Positions 51,312-60,657 are shown, counted from the first letter of the stretch. The stretch is DNA of 64,000 bases from Ectobacillus panaciterrae DSM 19096 (GCF_000430785.1 NZ_KE387246.1:175936-239935), one strand, 5' to 3'. Numbers and translations: made by a program. Notes: generated by a model from the sequence alone, not told the origin.

Positions 51312-52226
51312 ATGCACGTATATGACAATATTACACAGCTTATCGGAAATACACCTGTCGTGAGACTGCGCCGCATCGTATCGAAAGAGGCGGCAGATGT
51401 GTTCGTAAAATTGGAGATGTTCAATCCATCCCGCAGTGTGAAGGACCGGGCAGCATATAATCTTATTGCGACGGCAGAAGCGGAGGGGATCATTCAGCCG
51501 GGGGATACAATCATTGAGCCGACAAGCGGCAATACCGGAATCGGCTTAGCTATGAACGCAGCAGCGAAAGGGTATAAAGCCATTCTCATTATGCCGGATA
51601 ACATGTCAAAGGAACGAATAAACCTGTTGAAAGCTTATGGTGCCGAAGTGGTGCTGACACCGGCTGCGGAGCGTATGCCGGGAGCAATTCGAAAAGCAGT
51701 TGAGCTGCAGCAGGAAATTCCGGGAAGCTTCATTCCGCAGCAATTTGAAAACAAAGCAAATCCCGATGCGCACCGTATGACAACCGCTCTTGAAATTTTG
51801 GATCAAATGGACGGATACCTTGATGCATTTGTGGCGACAGCTGGTACAGGCGGAACAATTACAGGCACAGGAGAAGTACTACGTGAGCATTTGCCGAACC
51901 TGCATATTGCGGTAGTAGAACCAAAAGGATCTCCTGTCTTATCTGGCGGACAGCCCGGACAGCATAAGCTTGTCGGCACAAGTCCAGGCTTTATTCCGTC
52001 TATTTTAAACCAAAACATTTATGATGAAATCATTCAAATGGCAGATGACGATGCGCTGAAAACGATGCGCAGTCTTGCTCGCGAGGAAGGGATTTTAGTC
52101 GGGCCGTCCTCCGGTGCATCCGTTTTTGCGGCAATGATGATCGCGGAGCGGCTCGGTGCAGGGAAAAGAGTGTTATGTATAGCGCCGGACACTGGGGAGC
52201 GTTATTTGAGCATGGATTTGTTCTGA
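51312..52226 (+). CDS. cysK: Cysteine synthase (O-acetylserine sulfhydrylase)
   Basis: 304 residues behind AAAAAGGAG. The PLP lysine is K44 in RSVKDRAAYN; EPTSGNTGIGLAM and GTGGTITGTGE (phosphate loop) follow, with VGPSSGAS near the end. It makes cysteine from O-acetylserine and sulfide. No neighbouring sulfur genes, so whether this is the main enzyme or a CysM-type paralogue is open. Confidence 0.9.
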   Translation: MHVYDNITQLIGNTPVVRLRRIVSKEAADVFVKLEMFNPSRSVKDRAAYNLIATAEAEGIIQPGDTIIEPTSGNTGIGLAMNAAAKGYKAILIMPDNMSKERINLLKAYGAEVVLTPAAERMPGAIRKAVELQQEIPGSFIPQQFENKANPDAHRMTTALEILDQMDGYLDAFVATAGTGGTITGTGEVLREHLPNLHIAVVEPKGSPVLSGGQPGQHKLVGTSPGFIPSILNQNIYDEIIQMADDDALKTMRSLAREEGILVGPSSGASVFAAMMIAERLGAGKRVLCIAPDTGERYLSMDLF

Positions 52227-52361
52227 TATAAAAAGCTCTTTTCTAAATGATTGTTGGCGAAGTTAATCAGTGCTTTAGTTGAATCTCTAATGAATTATGC
52301 GAGAGAGACACTTGCTCTTGTTTAGTTGACAGAAAAAGCAACAAAACTTGCATATCCAGCG

Positions 52362-52757
52362 GAATCGGACGGTTCCGCTTTTCGTGATGTCTAGCTCCAC
52401 CGGCTAGGTGCTGCCACCAGAGGTTCTTCGCCACATAAAGGCAAAAGGCGCCTTTAAGGGCGAAGAACCTCTGGTTCTGCACCTGAACGAGCCGGCTCCG
52501 CTTTTCGATGATGTCTAGCTCCGCCGGCTAGCTCCTCCTGTCAGAGAACCCCACCCATAAGATGAAACTTCATCCGTGGAGGTGATTTTTCCTCCATGGA
52601 TGTTAGTTGAATCAATCGGGCTCTTAGCGTCCGTTTGTTCATCTTGTCCAAGCGGCGCTGTTACGGACGCTTAGAGCGGGATAAAGGCAAAAAGTGCCTT
52701 TTTGGGTGGAGAACCTCTGCCTTCCGGAGCTGAACGAGCCGGCTTCGCTTTTCTTGA
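52362..52757 (+). repeat. GC-rich repeats G5 and G6 in tandem
   Basis: Two copies back to back: 52362-52505 (complete, with AGAACCTCTGG arms) and 52506-52757 (interrupted by another element at 52558-52687). Both end GAACGAGCCGGCTYCGCTTTTC. Confidence 0.7.
52558..52687 (+). repeat. Element nested inside repeat G6
   Basis: About 130 bases absent from G5 and G2, bounded by ATAAG and ATAAAG. It has a hairpin ATCCGTGGAGG/CCTCCATGGAT (one mismatch) and GCGTCCGT/ACGGACGC arms. Likely an independent small mobile or replicating element. Confidence 0.55.
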
Positions 52758-52872
52758 TATGCTACTAAAGTAGCAGAAAAATAAGGATGTCCGTATCTAG
52801 TAAAATAAGAAGTTTAGTTATAAAATTAATCTTGTTAAATAAAAAGCGTACGTACGCAGAAAGGAGCGGCCT

Positions 52873-54075
52873 ATGGAGGCAACAAAGAAACAACAAGCGC
52901 TTTCCGCGTCCACGATGTACCGGATTTTATTTGCCATCAGCCTGGGGCATTTGCTGAATGATTCCATGCAGGCTGTAGTGCCGGCTGTATTTCCGATTTT
53001 GGAGAAGTCGATGAATCTTTCGTATATGCAGGTCGGCTGGATTGCGTTTGCGTTGAATATGACTTCATCCATTATGCAGCCGGTGTTCGGTTTTTATACC
53101 GATAAGAAGCCGGCTCCGTACTTATTGCCGCTCGGGATGCTTTCGAGCATGCTTGGTATGATTGGTCTGGCATTTGCGCCAAACTTTTATTTTATCTTGC
53201 TATCTGTGTTGTTCATCGGTCTCGGTTCCGCTGTGTTTCATCCTGAGGGGGCACGCGTCGCGTATATGGCTGCAGGAGCGAAGCGCGGTCTGGCGCAATC
53301 CATTTATCAAGTCGGAGGAAATACAGGGAATGCGCTTGCGCCGATATTTACGGTGCTCGTATTCGTGCCGTTCGGCCAAAAAGGCGCTGTTTCCTTTACA
53401 GGTCTTGCGGCAATAGGAATTGTTCTATTGCTGTATGTCTCAACTTGGTACAGAAAAGAACTCGCAGCAGGGGCAACCCGTGTGAAGAAGAAAGCGGCAC
53501 AAGGCGTGGAAAAGATAAGTGCGGAGATTAAGTTTGCCATTATACTACTGATTTTCCTTGTGTTTGCCCGCTCTTGGTACAGTGCAGGCATCGGCAATTT
53601 CTATCAGTTTTACTTAATTGAGCATTATGGGTTAACGATTAAGCAAGCACAATATTATGTATTTGCGTTCATGATTGCAGGCGTGATCGGCACGTTCTTT
53701 GGCGGTCCGATCGCCGACAGATTCGGAAAGAAAAACGTCATTCTCTTTTCCATGATCGGCTCTGCACCGTTAGCGCTGCTTTTGCCGTATGTTTCGCTCG
53801 CTTGGGTCGTGCCTTTATTTATTGCCATCGGTTTCATCATGTCCAGCAGCTTCAGCGTAACGGTTGTGTACGCACAAGAGCTGCTGCCGGGCAAAGTCGG
53901 CATGGTGTCCGGCCTGATTGTTGGTCTGGCTTTCGGCATGGGTGCGCTGGGAGCAGTTGCGCTCGGAAAGCTTGCGGATATGTACAGCTTAGGCTTTATT
54001 ATGACCGTATGCAGCTTCTTGCCGCTGCTTGGCGTGCTGTCGTGGCTGCTGCCGAACGACAGGAAAGCTGTGTGA
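52873..54075 (+). CDS. MFS transporter, Fsr-like (fosmidomycin-resistance family)
   Basis: 400 residues with 12 predicted membrane segments and a basic central loop (residues 195-215). GHLLNDSMQAVVPAVFPILE and GLGSAVFHPEGARVA are signature segments of the Fsr branch. It begins at ATG 52873 behind AAAGGAG. An exporter; fosmidomycin itself is only the type substrate. Confidence 0.85.
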   Translation: MEATKKQQALSASTMYRILFAISLGHLLNDSMQAVVPAVFPILEKSMNLSYMQVGWIAFALNMTSSIMQPVFGFYTDKKPAPYLLPLGMLSSMLGMIGLAFAPNFYFILLSVLFIGLGSAVFHPEGARVAYMAAGAKRGLAQSIYQVGGNTGNALAPIFTVLVFVPFGQKGAVSFTGLAAIGIVLLLYVSTWYRKELAAGATRVKKKAAQGVEKISAEIKFAIILLIFLVFARSWYSAGIGNFYQFYLIEHYGLTIKQAQYYVFAFMIAGVIGTFFGGPIADRFGKKNVILFSMIGSAPLALLLPYVSLAWVVPLFIAIGFIMSSSFSVTVVYAQELLPGKVGMVSGLIVGLAFGMGALGAVALGKLADMYSLGFIMTVCSFLPLLGVLSWLLPNDRKAV

Positions 54076-54241
54076 TGAGGAGAAGCAGAAGCCGCTATGC
54101 GGCTTCTTTTTTTGTATAGGCTGTTTTCAAATCGGTGAAGGTCACCCGTAAGCAATATAAAATACAAGGATTAAGTTAAAGGTATTTTGCACCTTGTTAT
54201 AGAATTTCTTTTTATACAGATGAAAATAAAGGAGGTTCCAA

Positions 54242-54787
54242 ATGATTATTCGAAAAGCAGCCGAGCACGATGCTATGGGAATCGCTCGTGTTCATGTAGA
54301 TAGCTGGAAAGCGACATATAAAGGAATTATCTTTGATGATTATCTAGAAAAAATTTCTTATGAAGGCCGATACGATAGCTGGCAGAAGTCTTTAGCAGAT
54401 AAAAATCAAAACACATATGTAGCTGTTGACGTTTACGATAGGATTGTGGGATTCGCTTCGTATGGGTCCAACCGATCTGAAAAGCAGCGTTCTCGCTATC
54501 AAGGAGAACTATACGCTATCTATATTCTGAATCATTACCAGCAAACTGGTGTTGGGAAAGAACTGTTAAAAACAGTGGTGGAAAACTTCCTTGCTGATAA
54601 TATTGAGTCCATGTCTGTCTGGGTATTAGCGAATAATCCTTCTCGATCTTTTTATGAGCATTTCGGCGCCAAAGTAATTGAGAGTATTCAAATTAACCGT
54701 GGGGAACAGGAATTAGAAGAAATTTCCTATGGGTGGGAGGATTTAAATCAATTACTATCCAACCATTATCCTACCTTAAGTAAGTGA
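54242..54787 (+). CDS. GNAT acetyltransferase
   Basis: 181 residues behind AAAGGAGG. RVHVDSWKATYKGI is a common N-terminus of GNATs related to YobR/YlbP types; YQQTGVGKELLKTV is the acetyl-CoA loop and VLANNPSRSFYEHFGAKV motif B. Substrate unknown. Confidence 0.85.
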   Translation: MIIRKAAEHDAMGIARVHVDSWKATYKGIIFDDYLEKISYEGRYDSWQKSLADKNQNTYVAVDVYDRIVGFASYGSNRSEKQRSRYQGELYAIYILNHYQQTGVGKELLKTVVENFLADNIESMSVWVLANNPSRSFYEHFGAKVIESIQINRGEQELEEISYGWEDLNQLLSNHYPTLSK

Positions 54788-54872
54788 TATACAAGCTATA
54801 TCATAGACGATAGAACACATATATGATACATCTCTTTATTTTTGCAACAGAACCGATTATATTCCGTATACA

Positions 54873-54913
54873 AAAAAAGGATAGTGTCCTATTATAGGAC
54901 ATTATCCTTTTTT
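54873..54913 (+). terminator. Rho-independent terminator
   Basis: AAAAAGGATA..GTCCTA and TAGGAC..TATCCTTTTT pair almost throughout (54873-54913), ending in a T run. Confidence 0.75.
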
Positions 54914-55078
54914 GCTTACATAATCCAGATTACCAGTAGTTGCAGAATTATTGTAAAGGGATGGGTTTATCTTCGATTGAAACGTAAAGATTCCAAGTAG
55001 CACCTTGTGAAAACAAGTTTTTGTATACCATGTATGTATGGTATGATTTCCATGGAATGATAGAAGAGAGGTGATACT

Positions 55079-55471
55079 ATGTGGAATGATTTTAAGAAGT
55101 TTGCGCTCAAAGGCAACGTCTTCGATTTGGCAGTCGGCGTTATTATCGGCGCAGCGTTTGGAAAGATTGTAACCTCGTTAGTTAGTGATATTATTATGCC
55201 TATTGTCGGATTATTATTGGGTAAGGTCAGCTTTGCAGATTTGAAGATTGAAATCGGGAATTCCGTCATTAAATACGGGAGTTTTATTCAAACTGTTGTT
55301 GATTTCTTCATTGTGGCATTTTCCATCTTTTTGTTTATCCGTCTCTTCCAAAGGCTGAAGAAGAAAGAAGAAGTACAGGAGAAACAAGAAAACCCGAAGC
55401 CAAGCAGAGAGGAAGAGCTGTTGGCAGAAATTCGCGATTTGCTGAAAACGAGTGCGGCGAAGGACAACTAA
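55079..55471 (+). CDS. mscL: Large-conductance mechanosensitive channel
   Basis: 130 residues. [31 protein letters not shown] is the canonical MscL first helix, and the second membrane segment is at about 70-90. [14 protein letters not shown]-like C-terminal helix ([14 protein letters not shown]). It forms the homopentameric osmotic safety valve. GAGGTGAT precedes the ATG. Confidence 0.95.
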   Translation: MWNDFKKFALKGNVFDLAVGVIIGAAFGKIVTSLVSDIIMPIVGLLLGKVSFADLKIEIGNSVIKYGSFIQTVVDFFIVAFSIFLFIRLFQRLKKKEEVQEKQENPKPSREEELLAEIRDLLKTSAAKDN

Positions 55472-55473
55472 GG

Positions 55474-55504
55474 AAAACCGTCTCTGATCAAGGGACGGTT
55501 TTTT
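55474..55504 (+). terminator. Rho-independent terminator
   Basis: AAAACCGTC pairs with GACGGTTTT, then TTTT. Ends mscL. Confidence 0.75.
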
Positions 55505-55653
55505 CGCGTGGTTTGGTCAGCGAGATGCTGTTTTCTATAATGAGAGTAGCAAAGAGAGAACGAGGTTACATATGAAAGAAAATTATTTTTAGTTCGGGGC
55601 AGAGTGCTGCGTGAATCGTATCATTATCCAACAGAAAAGGTCATTATCGGCTG

Positions 55654-55682
55654 AAGCGCATGAGAGTATCGTGCGCTTTTTT
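55654..55682 (+). terminator. Orphan terminator
   Basis: AAGCGCA/TGCGCTT followed by TTTT. The 100 bases before it contain a frame ending VLRESYHYPTEKVIIG, possibly the tail of a lost gene whose terminator this was. Confidence 0.5.
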
Positions 55683-55767
55683 GTAAATTTGAGAGGGGAA
55701 TTGTAGAAATATTGTGCATTTATGGTATCTTTGAATTAGAATGTGTTGGAATGGAGGCGAGAGGAAA

Positions 55768-56619
55768 ATGAGAGAACAAACGTATGAGAATAACGTAAGC
55801 ATGGATCTCATAAAACAACAGGGCGGAACAGTTATCGCTGTCACCTCCGGAAAAGCGGGAGTGGGTAAATCCACAGTTGTTGCGAATCTTGGCTATTGTT
55901 TAGCAGAAATGGGCAAAAAGGTTTGTGTGGCGGATGCGAACTTCGGTATGCGAAGCTTGGATTTGTATTTGGGGCTGGAAAACCGCATTGTCTTTGACTG
56001 GATGGATGTTATCGAAGAACGCGCTCAGCCGTATCAAATGATTGTTAAAGCAAGGAACATCAAGATGGAGGAAAACTTACATCTGCTTCCGACGTCCGGT
56101 ATTCCTGCACATATCGCGAAAACAGCCGCACCGGAAATTCTCCCTATTATAGACGAGCTGAAAAAAGTGTACGATTATATACTCATTGACGCACCATCCC
56201 TTACAGAGCACGGCTTTGAAAATATCATTCATCAGGCAGACCGGGTCATCCTTGTGACAAAGCCTTCCATAAACAGCTTGCGGGACACAGACCGCTTGAT
56301 CGGATATCTTGATGATGAAGAAAATCTTTCCTTTATTTTAAACGAATACAACCCAAAGCTTCCAAAGCGTAAAGTGCCAAGCATAGAAGACGTGACACAC
56401 ACGCTGGCCATTACACTGCTGGGAGTTATATTGGAAGACGAAGACACATACATTGCTGGACAAATAGGAAAACCGATTGTAATGAATCGCTCCTCCATTA
56501 ACGCCGCGGTATTCCGCAATATCGCCAGACGCATTACAGGTGAAGAGGTGGAAATCTTTGAGTCTATTGAAAAGCAGGTAAGAAAGCGGGGGAGACGGGG
56601 ATTGCTTTCGTTTTTGTAA
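55768..56619 (+). CDS. MinD/ParA-like ATPase
   Basis: 283 residues from ATG 55768 behind GGAGGCGAGAGG. Deviant Walker A GKAGVGKST (28-36) with the ParA-type signature lysine (K29), then ADANFGMRSLDLYLGLENR and DYILIDAPS. The C-terminus ends in a basic stretch (KQVRKRGRRGLLSFL) resembling the amphipathic membrane-targeting helix of MinD. It is a divergent paralogue, not next to minC. It may position a membrane or flagellar/spore structure; role inferred only. Confidence 0.8.
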   Translation: MREQTYENNVSMDLIKQQGGTVIAVTSGKAGVGKSTVVANLGYCLAEMGKKVCVADANFGMRSLDLYLGLENRIVFDWMDVIEERAQPYQMIVKARNIKMEENLHLLPTSGIPAHIAKTAAPEILPIIDELKKVYDYILIDAPSLTEHGFENIIHQADRVILVTKPSINSLRDTDRLIGYLDDEENLSFILNEYNPKLPKRKVPSIEDVTHTLAITLLGVILEDEDTYIAGQIGKPIVMNRSSINAAVFRNIARRITGEEVEIFESIEKQVRKRGRRGLLSFL

Positions 56620-56654
56620 AATAACGGATCTTTTTGCAAAGGTTGTTACTATAG

Positions 56655-56886
56655 ATAACTGACTTATAGATTTAGCATAAAATTGGAGTTTGGATAGTAA
56701 ATGGTCCAAATTATATACAAGTGAATAAAAAACCGTTTATAGTGGGGAGAGATCAAAAGACGTGCAGAAGCGGTCAAACCTTTGGTTCATGCAGGGGTAA
56801 ACCAGAGAGAAGAAGCATACCATTACTCCTTTTTGGTTGCACATCGCACATGGACATGCCGAAATTATCATTCACTCATATATAGC
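56655..56886 (+). repeat. MITE-like repeat, copy E
   Basis: Begins ATAACTGACTTATAG and shares with copy D the 80-base flank (GTTTGGATAGTAAATGGTCC) before the common core. Its right terminal repeat is missing; the element ends abruptly at TCATATATAG, where a hydrolase fragment begins. Confidence 0.7.
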
Positions 56887-56979
56887 AAAGGCGAGCACAT
56901 AATTGCAGAGGGAGCCGGACATTCCGTGAACCTAGATCGCCCGGATGTAATCATCAATACGATAAAACAACTCATATGA
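56887..56979 (+). pseudogene. 3' remnant of an alpha/beta-hydrolase gene
   Basis: Directly after repeat E the frame reads KGEHIIAEGAGHSVNLDRPD then VIINTIKQLI and stops at 56979. GAGHSVNLDRPD is the catalytic-His region of alpha/beta hydrolases. Everything upstream is lost, presumably by deletion at the repeat. Confidence 0.65.
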
Positions 56980-56995
56980 TAAGTCCATAAACGAA

Positions 56996-57024
56996 AAAAG
57001 CGAACCCAAAAAGGGTTCGCTTTT
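56996..57024. terminator. Bidirectional terminator
   Basis: AAAGCGAACCC/GGGTTCGCTTT with a 5-base loop and A/T runs on both sides; serves the hydrolase remnant and the convergent YwqG-like gene. Confidence 0.8.
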
Positions 57025-57025
57025 C

Positions 57026-57787
57026 CTATAAACATTGCATGATACACCAAGCATCCTCAAAGCGCTCATTCTCCAGCGCCTCATGGGACATACAGAAATA
57101 TAACATCCCCATGTCGCCCCACTGCATCTTTAAATGCTCCCAATCAGAATCAATTTGGAATAAAAGTGTGAATTCTTGGGCATTTGTTTTTGTATAGTAC
57201 TCCATTTCCTCAAACACTTCGCCTTGTACGGAAAACGGTACGCCGAACATTTGGTGGTTATCGTAGCGGTCAGGCATTAATTCTTCCAGCATTTGCAGGA
57301 ATCGGTCGCTGTCTGCCTCGTCTTCAATAAATAATTCCGGAATTTTATGTGTTATTTCAAAGGAAATGGAGCATTGGGCATATGTACGATCTGCTTCTGC
57401 TCTTGGCTCCAATTCGTCAAGTGCGCCCCCGTAGTAAAGAACGCGCCAGCCGTCTTTTTGTTCCGGTTCGCCCCATACCCCTTCTTCTGCATCATCGAGA
57501 TAAAAGAAATACATCAGGCCTGTTTGTGGAAGCTTATACGAGAAGCCTTCCTGCGGCAAATCTGACAAATCGATCTGCGCTAGAAAATGGAGCGGCTTAT
57601 CTTTGTAAACCGGATACTCCCAGTCTCTAGGGAAATCAGGAACGCCGCCCATTTTTGAGCGCCCGGGCGGCATGATATCTGCCTGCTGCGGAATGACTTT
57701 TATGCATGGAAATACAGTGGGCATAATGAAATCCTTTAAATGGGTAAGCTCATATCGTTCAATCAATGCTTCAATGCGTGCCGTCAT
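57026..57787 (-). CDS. DUF1963 protein, YwqG-like
   Basis: 253 residues. SKMGGVPDFPRDWEYPVYKD then PLHFLAQIDLSDL and GLMYFFYLDD are hallmark segments of DUF1963/YwqG. HQMFGVPFSVQ in the second half is typical. Structures of the family exist but no function is assigned. Single gene, minus strand. Confidence 0.85.
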   Translation of the reverse strand: MTARIEALIERYELTHLKDFIMPTVFPCIKVIPQQADIMPPGRSKMGGVPDFPRDWEYPVYKDKPLHFLAQIDLSDLPQEGFSYKLPQTGLMYFFYLDDAEEGVWGEPEQKDGWRVLYYGGALDELEPRAEADRTYAQCSISFEITHKIPELFIEDEADSDRFLQMLEELMPDRYDNHQMFGVPFSVQGEVFEEMEYYTKTNAQEFTLLFQIDSDWEHLKMQWGDMGMLYFCMSHEALENERFEDAWCIMQCL

Positions 57788-57963
57788 ATGTGTAGCTCCT
57801 TCGATTTAATCAGTAGTATCACGTAATTATTATACCATTGGAAGCGCTTTACATAAAAGAGAGGACGTATATGAAAAAAATATTTGCAACGAGACGCAGG
57901 TAAGGGGATAATAAGGCTTATATATTTAAAAATACAGACTATTCTTGCATTGGTGGAGATAAG

Positions 57964-59331
57964 ATGAAGGTTGTAAAATTCGGCGGCACCTCGCTGGCCT
58001 CAGGAGAACAAATTGAAAAAGTGTTTCACATCGTTACATCCGATACGGAACGAAAAGTAGTTGTTGTTTCAGCACCTGGAAAACGTTATAAGGACGACAC
58101 GAAAGTAACGGATTTATTGATTGCATGTGCACAAGCGTATATAGCAAACGGCAATGGTAAGGAACAGTTCGAGGCTGTGATGGACCGCTACCAGGACATC
58201 GCAGATTATTTGGAGCTGTCGGCCGATATTATCGACCGTATTTCTACAGATCTTTTGGAGATTGTGAATGGAGATACAAGTAATCCGGATAAATTTATGG
58301 ATGCGGTAAAAGCAAGCGGGGAGGACAACTGCGCGAAGCTCGTGGCAGCTTATTTCAATAAGCAGGGCGTGGAAGCGCACTATGTGAATCCAAAAGAAGC
58401 AGGGCTTATCGTAAGCGACGAACCGGGAAATGCACAGGTTCTGCCGGATTCGTATGAAAACTTGCGCGCACTTCGAGATCGTTCCGGTATCCTTATTTTC
58501 CCTGGATTTTTCGGTTATTCTGAAAATGATGAAATCGTGACTTTCTCACGCGGCGGGTCTGATATTACAGGGTCTATCCTTGCAAACGGCATACAGGCAG
58601 ATATATATGAGAACTTCACTGATGTGGATGCAGTGTATGCGGTCAATCCGAATTTTGTTTCAGAACCGCGTGAGATTAAAGAGCTTACGTATCAAGAAAT
58701 GCGCGAGCTTTCCTATGCCGGCTTTGCAGTGTTTCACGATGAAGCGCTCATTCCGGCGTTTCGGGCAGGCATTCCCGTGAATATTAAAAACACGAATAAC
58801 CCGTCCGCTCCGGGAACGAAAATTGTGAACGAGCGTAAAAATACGAATGGACCGGTTATCGGCATCGCGAGCGACAATGGCTTTTGCAGTATTGACGTCA
58901 GCAAGTATTTAATGAACAGAGAGGTCGGCTTCGGCCGCAAATTGCTTCATATTTTAGAGGATTACGGTTTGTCCTATGAGCACACACCGTCCGGCATCGA
59001 TGACATTTCTGTCATTGTACGCCAACATCAGTTGAATGAAGAAACAGAAGCTCAAATTGTAAAGCGAATTCAAGAAGAGCTTACGGTAGACAGCGTCATA
59101 GTGGAACACGATCTCGCGATGATTATGATTGTCGGAGAAGGCATGCGCAGCAACGTCGGAACCATGGCAAGAGCTGCGGCAGCATTGGCGAGGGCCGGCG
59201 TTAACATTGAAATGATTAACCAAGGATCATCGGAAGTCAGCATGATGTTTGGCGTAAAAGAAGTTGAGGAGCAAAAAGCGGTTTATGCTTTGTATGAAGA
59301 GTTTTTTGCTGTAAGTGTTGTGGAGAGATAA
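57964..59331 (+). CDS. Aspartokinase (YclM/ThrD type)
   Basis: 455 residues. VVKFGGTSLASGEQI is the kinase N-terminus, FSRGGSDITGS the catalytic loop, and two C-terminal ACT domains follow (GFCSIDVSKYLMN; VGEGMRSNVGTMARAAAALA, ARAGVNIEMINQGSSEVSM). Length equals B. subtilis YclM, the aspartokinase III. It phosphorylates aspartate at the head of lysine, threonine and methionine synthesis. A single long gene, so no internal start for a beta subunit is assumed. Confidence 0.93.
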   Translation: MKVVKFGGTSLASGEQIEKVFHIVTSDTERKVVVVSAPGKRYKDDTKVTDLLIACAQAYIANGNGKEQFEAVMDRYQDIADYLELSADIIDRISTDLLEIVNGDTSNPDKFMDAVKASGEDNCAKLVAAYFNKQGVEAHYVNPKEAGLIVSDEPGNAQVLPDSYENLRALRDRSGILIFPGFFGYSENDEIVTFSRGGSDITGSILANGIQADIYENFTDVDAVYAVNPNFVSEPREIKELTYQEMRELSYAGFAVFHDEALIPAFRAGIPVNIKNTNNPSAPGTKIVNERKNTNGPVIGIASDNGFCSIDVSKYLMNREVGFGRKLLHILEDYGLSYEHTPSGIDDISVIVRQHQLNEETEAQIVKRIQEELTVDSVIVEHDLAMIMIVGEGMRSNVGTMARAAAALARAGVNIEMINQGSSEVSMMFGVKEVEEQKAVYALYEEFFAVSVVER

Positions 59332-59358
59332 GGAGACGCCTTTGGCGCCTCCTTTTTT
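59331..59358 (+). terminator. Rho-independent terminator
   Basis: AGGAGACGCC/GGCGCCTCCT with one mismatch and a TTT loop, then TTTTT. Overlaps the last base of the aspartokinase stop. Confidence 0.75.
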
Positions 59359-59405
59359 AGTGTCTCGATGGAGACTGTATGTGATTTTTATAGTTCTATG
59401 AAATC

Positions 59406-59462
59406 TTGACATGTGCATTTATCTTATATAAAATTAATTTAGTTTAATTAACTAAATTAATT
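59406..59462 (+). promoter_or_regulatory. Sigma-A promoter with MarR-type palindromic operator
   Basis: TTGACA (59406-59411), 17 bases, TAAAAT (59429-59434). A perfect 13-bp inverted repeat AATTAATTTAGTT (59432-59444) / AACTAAATTAATT (59450-59462) overlaps the -10 and start site. The MarR protein at 59773 is the obvious binder. Confidence 0.7.
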
Positions 59463-59486
59463 ATAGAGCCTAATTGGAGGATCATA

Positions 59487-59750
59487 ATGAATCAAAGTTT
59501 AAATAAAAAGAAACCGCTGCTTTATAAAATAGGAATCAGCCTTGTTGTTTTTTCTTTTGTCATTTGGTTCACTCCCTTAATAGTGCCTTTTCTTCCTGTG
59601 ACAGCAAGCACAAAGGCGGTCTTGGTGACAGGGGCCCTTATTTTGGCCGAAGTGACATTTTGGATCGGAGTCGCTATTGTCGGAAAAGAAGTTGCCATGA
59701 AATTCAGAAGCTATTTCAACCCGCGCAATTGGAAAAAAAGAAAAGAATAA
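59487..59750 (+). CDS. Small membrane protein, transporter-suffix domain
   Basis: 87 residues behind TTGGAGGATC. Two hydrophobic segments (about 12-33 and 42-63) with FTPLIVPFLP and GKEVAMKFRSYFNPRNWKK at the end. It resembles the transporter-suffix domain found alone or at the end of transporters. First gene of the MarR unit. Confidence 0.6.
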   Translation: MNQSLNKKKPLLYKIGISLVVFSFVIWFTPLIVPFLPVTASTKAVLVTGALILAEVTFWIGVAIVGKEVAMKFRSYFNPRNWKKRKE

Positions 59751-59772
59751 CGTGTGCAGGAAGGAGGCATTC

Positions 59773-60207
59773 ATGATGAAGTATGAAGAAATCGCGGAAC
59801 AAATCAATTTAACGTTAGAAAACATATGGATTTTGTTCGGAAAACAAGAGAGGGAAATGACCGATTTTCAGTTGACCAATCAACAGCACGTATTATTGAC
59901 GCTGATCATCCGTAATATGTCCGTTACCCCGACCGAACTGGCCGAGAAGTTGGATATTACGAAAAGCGCAGTGAGCCAAATGCTCAAAAAGCTCGAAGAG
60001 GAAGGCTTTATCGTAAGAAAGCAGCATCCGAAGGACAAACGCGCGGTCATACTCGAATTGGGAAAAAAGGGTTTGATATATAGAGCCGAGGTGCGGTTGT
60101 TCAATAAAAAGATGGTAGAGAAGTATTATTCTAAACTGTCCCCCGAGGAGCTTTTGCAGATGTTGTATTCCTTTCAAAAATATGAGGAATTGATGGGACA
60201 AAATTAA
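59773..60207 (+). CDS. MarR-family transcriptional regulator
   Basis: 144 residues from ATG 59773 (ATG 59776 is equally possible) behind AAGGAGG. The winged helix is intact: VTPTELAEKLDITKSAVSQM then LKKLEEEGFIVRKQHPKDKR. It should repress its own operon through the palindrome at 59432-59462. The inducer is unknown. Confidence 0.88.
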   Translation: MMKYEEIAEQINLTLENIWILFGKQEREMTDFQLTNQQHVLLTLIIRNMSVTPTELAEKLDITKSAVSQMLKKLEEEGFIVRKQHPKDKRAVILELGKKGLIYRAEVRLFNKKMVEKYYSKLSPEELLQMLYSFQKYEELMGQN

Positions 60208-60280
60208 CAGCAGTATTCGTTATAATAAATAACGGCATGTAAGTTTAGAAGAAAATCTGAAAGTTTTAAGAGGAAGATTT

Positions 60281-60613
60281 ATGATTGTAAAAGTTCTATG
60301 GTTTTTGTATGTAGGTTTCGTGATTATATCTGCCATTGGTTCTATCATGAACGGCAGATTCAAAACAATCCGCCAAAAGTTAGATTTGTTCGTTTCTGTT
60401 GTCGTATTGACAGGCGTAATCGGTTATATCATGGGTATTGAACTTCTTGCATCGGTGATTTGGAAAGCCATTTTCGTTTTTGGCCTCATTTGGGATCTTC
60501 TTTTTACGATTGTTTGGTACGACTATGAAAAAGAACTTCCTTTGCCGGCAAGAGCAATAGGATTGATTGTAATTGTGCCTATGTATTATGCATTATTTCA
60601 ATATGCGTTTTAA
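60281..60613 (+). CDS. Small integral membrane protein, 110 aa
   Basis: ATG 60281 after AAGAGGAAG. Four hydrophobic segments (about 3-20, 35-52, 54-75, 90-108). It follows the MarR gene by 73 bases on the same strand. No recognised family. Confidence 0.6.
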   Translation: MIVKVLWFLYVGFVIISAIGSIMNGRFKTIRQKLDLFVSVVVLTGVIGYIMGIELLASVIWKAIFVFGLIWDLLFTIVWYDYEKELPLPARAIGLIVIVPMYYALFQYAF

Positions 60614-60617
60614 AAGA

Positions 60618-60650
60618 CAGAAGCCTGTTCAAACAAACAGGCTTCTTCTG
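60618..60650. terminator. Bidirectional terminator
   Basis: GAAGCCTGTT/AACAGGCTTC with T-rich flanks on the plus strand, between the 110-aa gene and proA. Confidence 0.75.
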
Positions 60651-60657
60651 CTTCTTT

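Noticed and set aside
57871-57903. 10-codon ORF MKKIFATRRR before aspartokinase as a leader peptide
   Set aside because: It lacks a run of regulatory codons and no attenuator hairpin lies between it and the gene.
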